Shown: positions 19,203 through 28,724 of the stretch, piece after piece
Position numbering within the stretch: position 1 is the stretch's first letter
Layout of the letters: each line of letters starts with the position of its first letter
DNA from: Sulfuriferula sp047300855
GTDB taxonomy: Bacteria; Pseudomonadota; Gammaproteobacteria; Burkholderiales; Sulfuriferulaceae
DNA: 64,000 nt
Direction of reading: 5' to 3'
NCBI RefSeq assembly: GCF_047300855.1
Contig: NZ_CP170197.1
Coordinates: 1,302,001 to 1,366,000, forward strand
Notes under the pieces: generated by a model
The model's input: only the letters and a program-made list of their open reading frames with translations
Database searches by the model: none
What the model was told of the DNA's origin: nothing
Translations under genes and position numbers: made by a program

Positions 19203-20096
19203 ATGAACGCAGTAGTGGACTTCCAGCAATACAGCAATGGCAACTTTGAACAGATCCGCACCCGTTTCGATGCAGAGTACGGTGTCATGTGGTCATTCAT
19301 GAGGCCTGAACCCAGGCCTTGTTTTACCAAGACAACTTTGCAGGACTTGTTGCAGCACCATACATATCAGGAAAACATGAAAGGGCGCACTATTTCAAAT
19401 GGAAGTTTTCAGAAGACGAACTATCTGATTCTGGCCTCGGACTTGCCGGGAGTATTTAATCTGGGTGGTGACTTGGCTGCGTTTGGCGAAGCGATCAGGG
19501 CTCAAACGCGCAAGGAGTTATTGACGTACGCCAGGCTATGTATTGATAACGTTTGGACCTTATATAACATGCAGGCCCCAATCACGACCATTTCCCTTGT
19601 TCAGGGTCAGGCGATGGGTGGAGGGTTTGAAGGCGCGCTTTCTACCCATGTCATGATCGCGGAAAAGAGCGCTCGAATGGGGTTGCCAGAGGTGTTGTTC
19701 AATCTCTTTCCGGGCATGGGCGCGTTGAGTTTTCTGTCCCGCAAAATCGGCATGCGCGCAGCTGAAGCCATGGTGCGCTCGGGTAAGGTATATACAGGGG
19801 AGGAACTGTATGAGATGGGTGTGGTGGATGTGCTGGCCGAAGACGGGCAGGGTGAAAAAGCCCTCTACGACTGGATACGCAAGAATCACCGTTCGTTGAA
19901 TTCTTTCCAGGCCATACAGCGCGCCAAGCAGCGTGTAAACCCGCTTACTGTAGAAGAATTATACGAAATCACCGAGATTTGGGTGGATGCGGCGCTGCGC
20001 TTGAGTGAACGCGATCTCAAGATCATGGAGCGTCTGGTACGGGCGCAGAACCGCAAAGTGACGGAGCCGGCAATAGCAGAGCAAGCTATCGCATGA
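19203..20096 (+). CDS. rpfF: RpfF, diffusible signal factor (DSF) synthase
   Basis: 297-residue crotonase-fold enzyme. In Xanthomonas RpfF turns 3-hydroxyacyl-ACP into cis-2-unsaturated fatty acid signals by dehydration and thioester cleavage. Both catalytic glutamates are present in family context: GGGFEGALS (E143) and GLPEVLFNLFPGMGA (E163), equivalent to E141 and E161 of X. campestris RpfF. The ATG at 19203 has AGGAGA before it; the frame is open to 19161 but without a ribosome site. It is convergent with rpfC, four bases apart, exactly as in Xanthomonas. Chain length of the product cannot be read from sequence. Confidence 0.93.
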   Translation: MNAVVDFQQYSNGNFEQIRTRFDAEYGVMWSFMRPEPRPCFTKTTLQDLLQHHTYQENMKGRTISNGSFQKTNYLILASDLPGVFNLGGDLAAFGEAIRAQTRKELLTYARLCIDNVWTLYNMQAPITTISLVQGQAMGGGFEGALSTHVMIAEKSARMGLPEVLFNLFPGMGALSFLSRKIGMRAAEAMVRSGKVYTGEELYEMGVVDVLAEDGQGEKALYDWIRKNHRSLNSFQAIQRAKQRVNPLTVEELYEITEIWVDAALRLSERDLKIMERLVRAQNRKVTEPAIAEQAIA

Positions 20097-20100
20097 GGAC

Positions 20101-22248
20101 TCAGCGCGCGGCTGTCTGCCGACGACTGAGGTAGTCTTCGATAGCAGCCCGCGCCGCTGTGTAGTCAGTGCGTAATAGTCCGAGCATGGCGATACCGCGA
20201 AAGCGCAGTTCGCCAGGATCAGCTCGATCCATGGTTTCGGCGCGGACGAAGACCCCTCGGGCACCGACGCTCAGGCTATTGCCTTTGAGCGCGTGGCAAT
20301 GGTCGCGCAGTGCACCGTATTGCTTGTGCTTGACCGCGTATTCGATCTTGTCCAGTAATTCGCCTGAATCACGCAAGTAGTTGCGTAATAGGCGTTGCAC
20401 AAACAAGGCATCCCCCGCCCCCAGGATTTCCAGTTCGCTGAGCGTGGCGGCATCCAGCACTGCGTTGGTTTCCGAACTGGCCGGAACCGGATTGGGATGG
20501 GAACCGCCCATGACCGTATCCAGCCAGGTTTCAGCGGTGGTGTCAGGCATGCCTAGCAGGTTTGCGATGGTGCTGAACAAAGTGGAGGCATCTACAGGTT
20601 TGCTCAGGAAGGCATCGAACCCGGCTTCCTTGCCTGATTGGCGCGCACCGGGAGTGGCATTGGCGGTAAGCAGTATGAAACGAGTGCGAGTGTCGTCCGG
20701 CCTGGTGAAGCGATAGAGCTTCAAGGCATCCGTTCCGCTCATGCCCGCCATATTGAGATCGGCGATAACCAGATCGAAGTTGGCGCGTTCAAGTTGATCG
20801 AGCAACTCTTCGCCATTGTTTGCCAAAGATATCTGGTGACCGGCCAACTCCAGCAAGCGCAGCAATATTTTCTGATTGGTGGCATCGTCCTCGCATACGA
20901 GGATGCGCAGCGAACTGCCGAGGCGGGCATCACGTGTAGTGGGTAACGGCACGATCCCGGCACGTTCGGGCTGAGTCAGCAGCGTTTTTTCCAGCGGCAT
21001 GTCAAACCAGAAACGGCTGCCTATATTTTCTGCGCTTTCGAAAGAGAGGCGCCCCCCCATGGCTTCCACCAGATGCTTGGAAATGGTCAGCCCCAGCCCG
21101 CTACCACCGAAGCGACGGGTCGTGGAGATGTCAGCCTGGGTGAAACTCTCAAATATTTTGCCCTGTGCACTGGTGGGAATGCCTACGCCGGTATCTGCGA
21201 CTTCAAAACGCAGATTGCAGTGATGCTCGTCTTCCCCGAGCAAGGTGACGGATAGGGTGACGCCGCCAAGTTCTGTGAATTTGATGGCGTTGCCTACCAG
21301 ATTGGCAAGCACCTGTTGCAGCCGGTGAGGATCGCCGCGCAGCATGTCGATTGTGGTTGCGATATGGGTATCCAGGTGGATATTTTTGGCTTCAGCATTG
21401 GAATGAAAAATTTTTACGGTTTCTTCCAGCAGCTTATGTACGGAAAAGCTGGTGTGCTCGATAGTCAGCTTGCCATCCTCGATTTTGGCGAAATCCAGCA
21501 CATTACTCAGAAGAGCTACCAGTAATCTGGAAGAACTGTCCAGCGTGTCGAGCAAATCACGTTGCTCGCTATTGAGTGGGGTGGCTTTAAACAAGGTGCC
21601 GATACCGATAATACCATTGAGCGGCGTGCGAATCTCATGGCTCATGTTGGCCACAAAGCGGGTTTTCGCGGCGCTGGCTTCCTCGGCTTTATGCCTGGCC
21701 TCGTTCATTCGCCCTATCAAAGCAGCAACATAAATCGGCAGGGCAACCAGCATAACCAATACGCTATAGCTAATAGGTGGGTGATTTTTCCAATAGGGGG
21801 AGATTAAAATGATGAGACCGAATCCCGCGATACTCAATATTTGAGAATGAAAAAGATATTTTTTCCCGAAGCGAAATCCATTGCCGAATATGACCCATAA
21901 ATAAACGCCTACCAGTAGAACACCGACTTCACCGGTAAACATTATCAGTAATGTAACGGTCCCGATATCTATCCATGCTCCCACCAAACGACGTACAACA
22001 GATGGCTTGCTGCTATATAGAATAGAACCGATAAGTGCCGAGGAAAGCAGCAGGAAGGAACCGATAATGATCAACGAGATGGTCTCGTTATAACTAAGCG
22101 TGGCCCTGGAGAAATAATAGTACAGTAACAGATAGGTAAAAACGGCCACTCCCATACCCAGCCGAATCAACGATTGCTCAAGCTCCACCCTGTCGCATCT
22201 CGCAACATGATCGGTGAACCAGATTTTCATTTTCCCCAGCATGCTCAT
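20101..22248 (-). CDS. rpfC: RpfC, hybrid sensor kinase for DSF
   Basis: 715 residues, close to the 726 of X. campestris RpfC. Order: a short N-terminal extension, about five transmembrane helices (residues 28-180), HisKA with NMSHEIRTPLNG (H204), HATPase with NLVGNAIKF, DTGVGIP and GGSGLGLTIS, a receiver (residues 445-560, D497 and K550) and a C-terminal HPt domain (HCHALKGNSLS, H652). It should sense the RpfF product in the inner membrane and phosphorylate RpfG. It is the last gene of a minus-strand rpfG-receiver-rpfC operon, 12 bases after the receiver gene. Confidence 0.93.
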   Translation of the reverse strand: MSMLGKMKIWFTDHVARCDRVELEQSLIRLGMGVAVFTYLLLYYYFSRATLSYNETISLIIIGSFLLLSSALIGSILYSSKPSVVRRLVGAWIDIGTVTLLIMFTGEVGVLLVGVYLWVIFGNGFRFGKKYLFHSQILSIAGFGLIILISPYWKNHPPISYSVLVMLVALPIYVAALIGRMNEARHKAEEASAAKTRFVANMSHEIRTPLNGIIGIGTLFKATPLNSEQRDLLDTLDSSSRLLVALLSNVLDFAKIEDGKLTIEHTSFSVHKLLEETVKIFHSNAEAKNIHLDTHIATTIDMLRGDPHRLQQVLANLVGNAIKFTELGGVTLSVTLLGEDEHHCNLRFEVADTGVGIPTSAQGKIFESFTQADISTTRRFGGSGLGLTISKHLVEAMGGRLSFESAENIGSRFWFDMPLEKTLLTQPERAGIVPLPTTRDARLGSSLRILVCEDDATNQKILLRLLELAGHQISLANNGEELLDQLERANFDLVIADLNMAGMSGTDALKLYRFTRPDDTRTRFILLTANATPGARQSGKEAGFDAFLSKPVDASTLFSTIANLLGMPDTTAETWLDTVMGGSHPNPVPASSETNAVLDAATLSELEILGAGDALFVQRLLRNYLRDSGELLDKIEYAVKHKQYGALRDHCHALKGNSLSVGARGVFVRAETMDRADPGELRFRGIAMLGLLRTDYTAARAAIEDYLSRRQTAAR

Positions 22249-22260
22249 GGTTGGTCTGCT

Positions 22261-22758
22261 TTACTGCGTAGTGTATTGCCGCCTGCCATTTTCGAGCAGG
22301 GTGCGAGCTATTTTTGACAGTTGTGCTGCGCGTGCGGGCTTGGTCAGGCAGGCCGTGACGCCTGCTTTCAGCAATTGCTGATGAATATTTTCATCTTTCA
22401 GCGCAGTCACCACGATTATCGGACACATGGGCTCGATTCTTGAATCGCGTACGGCATGGATGAAATGGATGCCATCCATCTGATACATCCGGTAATCGGT
22501 GACAATCAGGTCTACCTGTTTTTGACCCAGCCATTCGAGCGCGGCCTTGGGATCGGTCATGGTTACAATGCGCAAATCCATGGAAATGGATTTCATCACG
22601 GCAGTATGGATCGCCAGGACCATGGGTTGATCATCAATGATGAGCACGGTCTGGCGATAGGTAGGCGCACTGCGTATATTGCGGACGGACATATGACTGA
22701 TGGAAGCGTATGAGAATAAATGCTGAGAAGAAGAGGATATCAGCATCATGGCGCACAT
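22261..22758 (-). CDS. Stand-alone receiver-domain protein between rpfG and rpfC
   Basis: 165 residues, nearly all one CheY-like receiver domain (about 35-155) with IIDDQ acidic pair, phosphoacceptor D88 in LIVTDYRMYQMDG, conserved T118 and K140. There is no output domain. The start at 22758 has GAGG nine bases upstream; Met at residue 23 is an alternative. It takes the place that rpfH, a membrane protein, holds in Xanthomonas. It could be a phosphate sink or a second, protein-binding output of RpfC. That is inference from position. Confidence 0.85.
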   Translation of the reverse strand: MCAMMLISSSSQHLFSYASISHMSVRNIRSAPTYRQTVLIIDDQPMVLAIHTAVMKSISMDLRIVTMTDPKAALEWLGQKQVDLIVTDYRMYQMDGIHFIHAVRDSRIEPMCPIIVVTALKDENIHQQLLKAGVTACLTKPARAAQLSKIARTLLENGRRQYTTQ

Positions 22759-22782
22759 TTATAGATTCCTCAAGGGCGAGGG

Positions 22783-23886
22783 TCAGGGGAGATCGGCAAA
22801 TTCCGACTGTATTTTTTGCACATTCGCGCCGAGTGTAAGCATGATTTTTACCAGTTCAGGATCGAAATGCTGGCCGCTTTCCTTGAGCAAATACTGCATG
22901 GCTGCTTCGATGCTCCATGCTGACTTGTAGGGACGGACCGAGGTAAGCGCGTCCAGTACGTCCGCGATAGCCACGATGCGCGCAGAAAGCGGTATCTCCT
23001 GGCCTGAAGCGCCAAACGGGTAGCCTGACCCGTCGTAGCGTTCATGATGGGCCAGGGCGATTTCACCGCCCAGCCGCAGATATTTGGACGGGCTGTTTGC
23101 CAGGATGTCGTGACCGATTTTCGGGTGCTGGCGCATGATGGCAATCTCTGCATCCGTGAGTGGCCCGTTCTTGCGCAAGATGCTGTCGGGAATACCGATT
23201 TTTCCGATATCGTGCAGAGGCGCAGCAAGTTCTATGAGTTCCGCTTCTTCTTCAGGCAGCCCGAGAGCATCCGCCAGTATGCGGCTATAACGCGACATGC
23301 GTAGCAAATGCTTGGCCGTATCGGTATCACGGTATTCGCCAGCGCGCGCCAGCCGCATCAGGGTTTCCCTTTCACGGCAGCGGATTTCTTCAGTGGCCAC
23401 GCTAACCATATCTTCCAGTACGCGGCTCTTGTCTTCCAGTGCCAGTTGCTGTTGGCGCTGCGTCAGCAGGTTGCGACAGCGTGAAAAGCACTCGCGCATG
23501 TCCACGGGTTTGGTCAGGAAATCGGTCATCCCCGCGTCCAGTGCGGCATAACGCGTTTCCATATCCTGCTTGATGGTGACCATGACGACTGGAACGTGCT
23601 GATAGCCGGGTAATTGACGCAAGCGGCTAATGAATTCGACCCCATTCATGTCGGGCATTAAATAATCTGCCAGCACCAGATCGGCGGAGTGGGCTGCTGC
23701 CCAGGCCAGCGCAGCGGAAGGCGATGTCTCCTCTTGTACGCTGATACCAGTGCCTATACCACGCACGACCTGGGCGAGGATAGTCCGGCTGGTCGCCTGG
23801 TCATCAAGTATCAGAACTGTACTGGTTGCGGGTATATTGAAATTGGTCATGAGGCCGTTAGGCTGATATTCGACATGAAATGTCAT
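22783..23886 (-). CDS. rpfG: RpfG, response regulator with HD-GYP c-di-GMP phosphodiesterase
   Basis: 367 residues. N-terminal receiver with LDDQ, D74 (LVLADYLMPDMNG) and K126, a helical linker, then an HD-GYP domain with catalytic LHDIGKIGIPD (H225-D226) and HHERYDGSGYP (GYP at 288-290), all intact. RpfG of Xanthomonas hydrolyses c-di-GMP when phosphorylated by RpfC, lifting repression of virulence and dispersal genes. First gene of the rpfG-receiver-rpfC operon, divergent from malic enzyme. The Met at residue 13 (23850) is an alternative start; neither has a clear ribosome site. Confidence 0.93.
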   Translation of the reverse strand: MTFHVEYQPNGLMTNFNIPATSTVLILDDQATSRTILAQVVRGIGTGISVQEETSPSAALAWAAAHSADLVLADYLMPDMNGVEFISRLRQLPGYQHVPVVMVTIKQDMETRYAALDAGMTDFLTKPVDMRECFSRCRNLLTQRQQQLALEDKSRVLEDMVSVATEEIRCRERETLMRLARAGEYRDTDTAKHLLRMSRYSRILADALGLPEEEAELIELAAPLHDIGKIGIPDSILRKNGPLTDAEIAIMRQHPKIGHDILANSPSKYLRLGGEIALAHHERYDGSGYPFGASGQEIPLSARIVAIADVLDALTSVRPYKSAWSIEAAMQYLLKESGQHFDPELVKIMLTLGANVQKIQSEFADLP

Positions 23887-24092
23887 TATATTAATATTAT
23901 CGGCAGGACTGGCCGAAGCTTTATTCCGCCTGTGCAGTTTTACTGGCCGCCCTGTCCATGGGCGATATGAAGATCAAATATATAATTCTAACAATATGAT
24001 TTTTAATGATAAACACATGCATGATGGCGCTGAGAGTATAATTCTGCACTACCTTATTATAACTACTGCGCAATCAACTATCCCGGAATCCC

Positions 24093-25292
24093 ATGTCCTC
24101 ATTCAAACAACAAGCTCTCGATTACCATCAGTTTCCCAAACCCGGCAAGCTCTCCGTTGAATCTTCCAAACCGTGCGCCACCCAGCATGAGTTGTCGCTG
24201 GCTTATAGCCCGGGCGTGGCGGAACCGGTGCGTGCAATCGGCGCCGATCCGGAACTGGCCTATCGCTATACCAACAAGGGCAATCTGGTGGCGGTGATTA
24301 CCGACGGCACGGCGATTCTGGGTCTGGGGAATCTGGGACCGCTGGCCGCCAAGCCGGTGATGGAGGGCAAAGGCGTACTGTTCAAGCGTTTTGCCGGAAT
24401 AGACGTGTTCGATATCGAAATCAATGCACCCAGTGTGCAGGCATTTATTGATACGGTCGTGCATATTGCGCCAACGTTTGGCGGGATCAACCTGGAAGAT
24501 ATTGCCGCCCCGCACTGTTTCGAGATCGAAAAAGCGCTGTCCGAACGATTGGATATCCCGGTATTTCACGATGACCAGCACGGCACGGCAGTGATCATTT
24601 GCGCAGGCCTGATCAATGCGCTGCACGTTCAGGGCAAAAAGCTGGCCGATGCCCGGATCGTCTGTCTGGGTGCGGGCGCGGCGGGCAGCGCGTCATTACG
24701 TTTGTTGCTGGCGATGGGCGCGGACAAATCCAGGCTGCTGGTGGTGGATAAGGTGGGTGTACTGCACATCGGCATGACCGACCTGCCACCGCACCATGCT
24801 TTTTTTGCCGCCGAGACGGATGCCAGGACGCTGGCCGATGCAATGCAGGGTGCAGATGCTTTCATTGGTGTGTCGGCGGCCAATCTGGTGACGCCTGCGA
24901 TGATCAAGAGCATGGCGGACAGGCCCGTAGTATTTGCTTTGGCGAACCCGGACCCGGAGATTACGCCGGATGCCGCGCATGCTGCGCGCGATGATCTCAT
25001 CATGGCGACAGGACGTTCGGATTACCCGAATCAGGTGAATAATATACTGGGCTTCCCGTTCATTTTCCGCGGAGCGCTCGACGCCAGAGCCAAGCGTATT
25101 ACACAAAAAATGCTGATTGCGGCCGTGCATGCGCTGATGGATTTGGCGCGCGAACCGGTACCGGCAGATGTTCTGGCCATCTACAACCTGACCAAACTGG
25201 AATTCGGACGCGATTACATCCTTCCCAAGCCTTTTGATGCGCGCCTGATGGAACGCATCCCGCCTGCAGTGATGAAAGCGGCAAAGGAATAA
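24093..25292 (+). CDS. Malic enzyme (NADP-type, without phosphotransacetylase domain)
   Basis: 399 residues that decarboxylate malate to pyruvate. Marks: LAYSPGVAEP, NKGNLVAVITDGTAILGLGNLG, INLEDIAAPHCFEIE, the metal-site VFHDDQHGTA and the Rossmann VCLGAGAAGSA. Proteobacterial MaeB often carries a C-terminal phosphotransacetylase-like domain; this one stops after the malic-enzyme core. The gene ends four bases before sdhC, so it is probably co-transcribed with the succinate dehydrogenase operon. Confidence 0.92.
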   Translation: MSSFKQQALDYHQFPKPGKLSVESSKPCATQHELSLAYSPGVAEPVRAIGADPELAYRYTNKGNLVAVITDGTAILGLGNLGPLAAKPVMEGKGVLFKRFAGIDVFDIEINAPSVQAFIDTVVHIAPTFGGINLEDIAAPHCFEIEKALSERLDIPVFHDDQHGTAVIICAGLINALHVQGKKLADARIVCLGAGAAGSASLRLLLAMGADKSRLLVVDKVGVLHIGMTDLPPHHAFFAAETDARTLADAMQGADAFIGVSAANLVTPAMIKSMADRPVVFALANPDPEITPDAAHAARDDLIMATGRSDYPNQVNNILGFPFIFRGALDARAKRITQKMLIAAVHALMDLAREPVPADVLAIYNLTKLEFGRDYILPKPFDARLMERIPPAVMKAAKE

Positions 25293-25296
25293 ACCG

Positions 25297-25674
25297 GTGC
25301 GGCACCTGTCCCGTCCGGTTTACCTCAATCTGTTCAAAATCCACCTGCCCTTGCCGGGGTGGGTGTCCATCCTGCAGCGCATGAGCGGTGCCGTGCTGTT
25401 TCTGGTCACGCCGTTGCTGTTGTACCTGCTGCAAACCTCATTTGACGCCGACGGCTACGCACGGCTGCACGAGTGGCTGCACATGCCGGTGGTCAAGGTG
25501 CTGTCGACGCTATTGCTGTGGGGTTATTTGCAGCACCTGCTGGGGGGATTGCGCTTTTTGCTGCTGGATATCCATGTAGGCACCGCACTAGCCATGGCAC
25601 GCAAGCTGTCTGCAGTGACGTTACTGGCAAGTAGCTTGCTGACTCTGGTCATTGCAGGGAGATGGTTGTGGTAG
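25297..25674 (+). CDS. sdhC: Succinate dehydrogenase cytochrome b556 subunit
   Basis: 125-residue membrane anchor with three helices, GTG start. The N-terminal RPVYLNLFKIHLPLPGWVSI and the HLLGGLRFLLLDI stretch with the haem-ligand His are family marks. With SdhD it anchors the SdhAB dimer and holds haem b and the quinone site. It overlaps sdhD by 13 bases. Confidence 0.93.
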   Translation: MRHLSRPVYLNLFKIHLPLPGWVSILQRMSGAVLFLVTPLLLYLLQTSFDADGYARLHEWLHMPVVKVLSTLLLWGYLQHLLGGLRFLLLDIHVGTALAMARKLSAVTLLASSLLTLVIAGRWLW

Positions 25675-25997
25675 GCAGTGCGTTATCCATGTGGCTGGCG
25701 CAGCGTGTGAGTGCACTGCTTTTGGCCGCGTACTCGCTATTTTTCCCGCTGTGGGTCGCGCTGCATTGGCCGCTCGATTTTGCCGTCTGGCGCGGATTGT
25801 TCGCGCCTTTGCCGATGCGCATCGTGACATTGTTATTCGTGATGGCGCTGGCGCTGCACGCCTGGGTGGGGATGCGTGATATTTTTATGGATTATGTGCA
25901 TCCGCTCGGGCTGCGTCTGGCTCTGCATATTGTAGCGTTGCTCTGGCTGGCGGCTTGCGTGGTATGGGCGACGGCGATCTTGTGGCGGTTGTCATGA
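25662..25997 (+). CDS. sdhD: Succinate dehydrogenase membrane anchor subunit
   Basis: 111 residues with three hydrophobic helices; the third-helix region ALALHAWVGMRDIFMDYV carries the conserved His and the DY pair of the quinone pocket. The start could be the GTG/ATG pair at 25662 or a few codons later; overlap with the 3' end of sdhC is kept in either case. The stop overlaps the sdhA start (ATGA). Confidence 0.92.
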   Translation: MVVVGSALSMWLAQRVSALLLAAYSLFFPLWVALHWPLDFAVWRGLFAPLPMRIVTLLFVMALALHAWVGMRDIFMDYVHPLGLRLALHIVALLWLAACVVWATAILWRLS

Positions 25998-27757
25998 TGC
26001 CGGTCAAGCGCAAATTCGACGCGGTCATCGTCGGTGGCGGCGGGGCGGGGCTGCGCGCTGCGTTGCAGTTGTCCGGTTCCGGCCTGCAGGTGGCGGTGGT
26101 GTCCAAGGTATTCCCGACGCGCTCGCACACAGTATCGGCGCAGGGCGGCATTACCGCAGCACTGGCCAATGTCACGCCGGACAACTGGCACTGGCACATG
26201 TATGACACGGTGAAGGGCTCGGATTATCTGGGCGACCAGGACGCCATCGAATTCATGTGCCGCCATGCCGCCGAAGCGGTGATCGAACTGGAGCACATGG
26301 GGCTGCCGTTTTCGCGCCTGGACAATGGCCGCATCTACCAGCGTCCGTTCGGTGGTCAGTCCATGAACTACGGCGGTGAGCAGGCCACGCGCACCTGCGC
26401 TGCCGCCGACCGCACCGGCCATGCCCTGCTGCATACCTTGCACCAGCAGAATCTCAAGGCTCGCACCCATTTTTTCGATGAGTACTTCGCGCTCGATTTG
26501 CTGCGCGACGCCGATGGTTATGTGCTGGGCGTAACCACGCTGTGTATCGAAACCGGCGCGCCGCTGGTGATCGAGGCGCGCGCCACGCTGCTTGCAACCG
26601 GCGGCGCGGGGCGTATTTTCCGCTACTCCACCAATGCCCACATCAATACCGGCGACGGTCTGGGCATGGTGTTGCGGGCAGGTCTGGCATTGCAGGACAT
26701 GGAGTTCTGGCAGTTTCACCCCACCGGGCTGCCCAGCTCGGGTAGCCTGATTACCGAGGGCGTGCGCGGTGAGGGCGGGTATCTGGTCAACAACCGGGGC
26801 GAGCGTTTCATGGAACGTTACGCGCCGCACGCCAAAGACCTTGCCGGGCGCGACGTGGTGGCGCGCGCGGTGGCGCTGGAAATTCATGCCGGACGCGGCT
26901 GCGGGCCGCACGGCGACACCATCCATCTCAAGCTCGACCATCTCGGCGCGGCGCTCATCAAGGACAAGCTGCCGGGTATCCGCGAACTGGCGCTGCGCTT
27001 TGCCGGCGTCGATCCGATTGATGAGCCCATCCCGATTGTGCCAACGGCACATTACATGATGGGCGGCATTCCCACCAATCTGCACGGCCAAGTGGTCATG
27101 CCAGCCCGTTTCGGGCCGGAGGAGCCGGTGCCGGGGTTGTACGCGGTAGGCGAATGCGCCTGCGTTTCCGTGCACGGCGCCAACCGGCTGGGCGGCAACT
27201 CGCTGCTGGATCTGGTGGTGTTCGGCCGCGCTGCCGGCAATCACATTATTGAAACCTTGCGCGAAAATCCTTTCGCGCGCCTGTTGCCGGAATCTGCAGC
27301 TGAAGTAGCGCTGGCGCGTCTGTCACGCTGGAGCAAGACCGGTACGGGCGAAAATGTGGCCGACCTGCGCCTGGCGCTGCAAACGCTGATGCAAAGGCAT
27401 TGCGGCGTATTCCGCACCGAGGTGCTGATGCGTGAAGGCATCGCTGGCCTGGAAGTCCTGCAAGCCAGGCTGGAGGGCGTCCGCCTTACCGACCACAGCC
27501 AGGTATTCAATACCGCCCGCATCGAGGCGCTGGAGTTGGAGAATCTGTTTGCCGTGGCCCGCGCCACGCTGGTTTCGGCACTGGCGCGCAGCGAGAGCCG
27601 CGGCGCGCATGCGCGTGAGGACTATCCCGAACGCGATGACGACCACTGGCTTAAACACACCCTGTACACACGGGAGAACGACCAGATTGACACCAAGCCG
27701 GTGCGCCTGAAGCCGCTCACCGTGGAGCCGTTTTTACCCAAAGAGCGAACCTACTGA
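25994..27757 (+). CDS. sdhA: Succinate dehydrogenase flavoprotein subunit
   Basis: 587-residue FAD subunit. FAD-binding VIVGGGGAGLRAALQ, the covalent-FAD histidine in TRSHTVSAQGGI, catalytic HPTGLPSSGSLITEGVRGEGG and C-terminal GANRLGGNSLLD. Two tandem ATG codons at 25994 and 25997 overlap the sdhD TGA. The open frame reaches back to 25955, but that extension lies within sdhD and is not part of the family. Covalent flavinylation needs SdhE, which is encoded downstream. Confidence 0.96.
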   Translation: MMPVKRKFDAVIVGGGGAGLRAALQLSGSGLQVAVVSKVFPTRSHTVSAQGGITAALANVTPDNWHWHMYDTVKGSDYLGDQDAIEFMCRHAAEAVIELEHMGLPFSRLDNGRIYQRPFGGQSMNYGGEQATRTCAAADRTGHALLHTLHQQNLKARTHFFDEYFALDLLRDADGYVLGVTTLCIETGAPLVIEARATLLATGGAGRIFRYSTNAHINTGDGLGMVLRAGLALQDMEFWQFHPTGLPSSGSLITEGVRGEGGYLVNNRGERFMERYAPHAKDLAGRDVVARAVALEIHAGRGCGPHGDTIHLKLDHLGAALIKDKLPGIRELALRFAGVDPIDEPIPIVPTAHYMMGGIPTNLHGQVVMPARFGPEEPVPGLYAVGECACVSVHGANRLGGNSLLDLVVFGRAAGNHIIETLRENPFARLLPESAAEVALARLSRWSKTGTGENVADLRLALQTLMQRHCGVFRTEVLMREGIAGLEVLQARLEGVRLTDHSQVFNTARIEALELENLFAVARATLVSALARSESRGAHAREDYPERDDDHWLKHTLYTRENDQIDTKPVRLKPLTVEPFLPKERTY

Positions 27758-28455
27758 TGCGTTTTTCCATTTACCGCTACGATCCTGAGCTGGATACCAA
27801 GCCGCATATGCAGGCCTACGATCTGGATATCGATCCGGCCGGCAACATGCTGCTGGATGCGCTGCTGCTGATCAAGGATACCCTCGACAGCACGCTTACC
27901 CTGCGCCGCTCCTGCCGTGAGGGAGTCTGCGGTTCGGATGGAATGAACATCAACGGCAGCAATGGGCTGGCCTGCATCACTCCGCTGGCAGATCTGAAGC
28001 AGCCGGTGGAGGTGCGCCCGCTGCCGGGTCTGCCGGTGATCCGCGATCTGGTGGTGGACATGACGCCGCTCAATCAGCAGTATCGTTCGGTTGAGCCATG
28101 GCTGAATAATGCCGACCCCGCACCCGAGATCGAGCGCTTGCAAAGCCCGGAGCAGCGTGCGCAGCTGGACGGGCTGGTGGAGTGCATCCAGTGCGGTTGC
28201 TGTTCTTCTGCCTGCCCGTCATTCTGGTGGAATCCGGACAAGTTCGTCGGCCCGGCCGGACTGCTGGCAGCCTATCGTTTCATTGCGGATAGCCGCGACC
28301 AGACTTCCAATCAGCGCCTGGACAATCTGCAAGATCCCTATCGGCTGTTTCGCTGCCACGGCATCATGAATTGTGTGACGGTTTGCCCAAAAGGGCTGAA
28401 TCCCACCGCAGCAATTGGTAAAATGAAAACCTTGCTGGTAAAGCGCGGTGCATGA
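27757..28455 (+). CDS. sdhB: Succinate dehydrogenase iron-sulfur subunit
   Basis: 232 residues carrying three Fe-S clusters: 2Fe-2S from CREGVCGSDG with a later GLAC, then CIQCGCCSSACP and CHGIMNCVTVCPKG for the 4Fe-4S and 3Fe-4S clusters. The ATG overlaps the sdhA stop by one base. The gene ends two bases before the TAA target duplication of a mobile insertion that separates it from sdhE. Confidence 0.96.
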   Translation: MRFSIYRYDPELDTKPHMQAYDLDIDPAGNMLLDALLLIKDTLDSTLTLRRSCREGVCGSDGMNINGSNGLACITPLADLKQPVEVRPLPGLPVIRDLVVDMTPLNQQYRSVEPWLNNADPAPEIERLQSPEQRAQLDGLVECIQCGCCSSACPSFWWNPDKFVGPAGLLAAYRFIADSRDQTSNQRLDNLQDPYRLFRCHGIMNCVTVCPKGLNPTAAIGKMKTLLVKRGA

Positions 28456-28459
28456 TTAA

Positions 28460-28724
28460 GGGCTCGTTCATGAATAAATGGACTTACGTTGCCGTGTATT
28501 CGGGATGGATGCTAGGCGCGAAGCGCGGCGAATGGTTGTTCCATTCGCAAGCTTTGCAACGCCGCAGACGCCCGAATACACGACAACCCTTCGGGCTGGG
28601 GCCGATTTGGGCGCATCCCGGCGTTGCGAGCCGCTTGTGGTGAATGACACAACCGCTCGTCTCGCGCCTTGGGCTGCATCCCAAAGCGACCCCAGCGTAA
28701 GTTCATTTATTCATGAACGAGCCC
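28460..28724. mobile_element. MITE-like insertion between sdhB and sdhE
   Basis: A 265 bp non-coding unit bounded by 29-bp terminal inverted repeats (28460-28488 and 28696-28724, one mismatch) beginning GGGCTCGTTCATGAATAAAT, and flanked by direct TAA repeats (28457-28459, 28725-28727) that look like a 3-bp target duplication. Inside are nested palindromes: CGTGTATTCGGG / CCCGAATACACG (28493-28504, 28571-28582) enclosing GCGAATGG-TTGTT-CCATTCGC (28528-28548). There is no transposase, so it would move in trans. A 3-bp TNA target fits some IS5-family groups, but the parent is unknown. Removing it leaves the sdhB TGA and the sdhE TTG only five bases apart. Confidence 0.85.

Noticed and set aside
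25892..27244. 450-codon minus-strand frame opposite sdhA
   Set aside because: Fully antisense to sdhA and its FAD domain, compositionally biased, no recognisable family.
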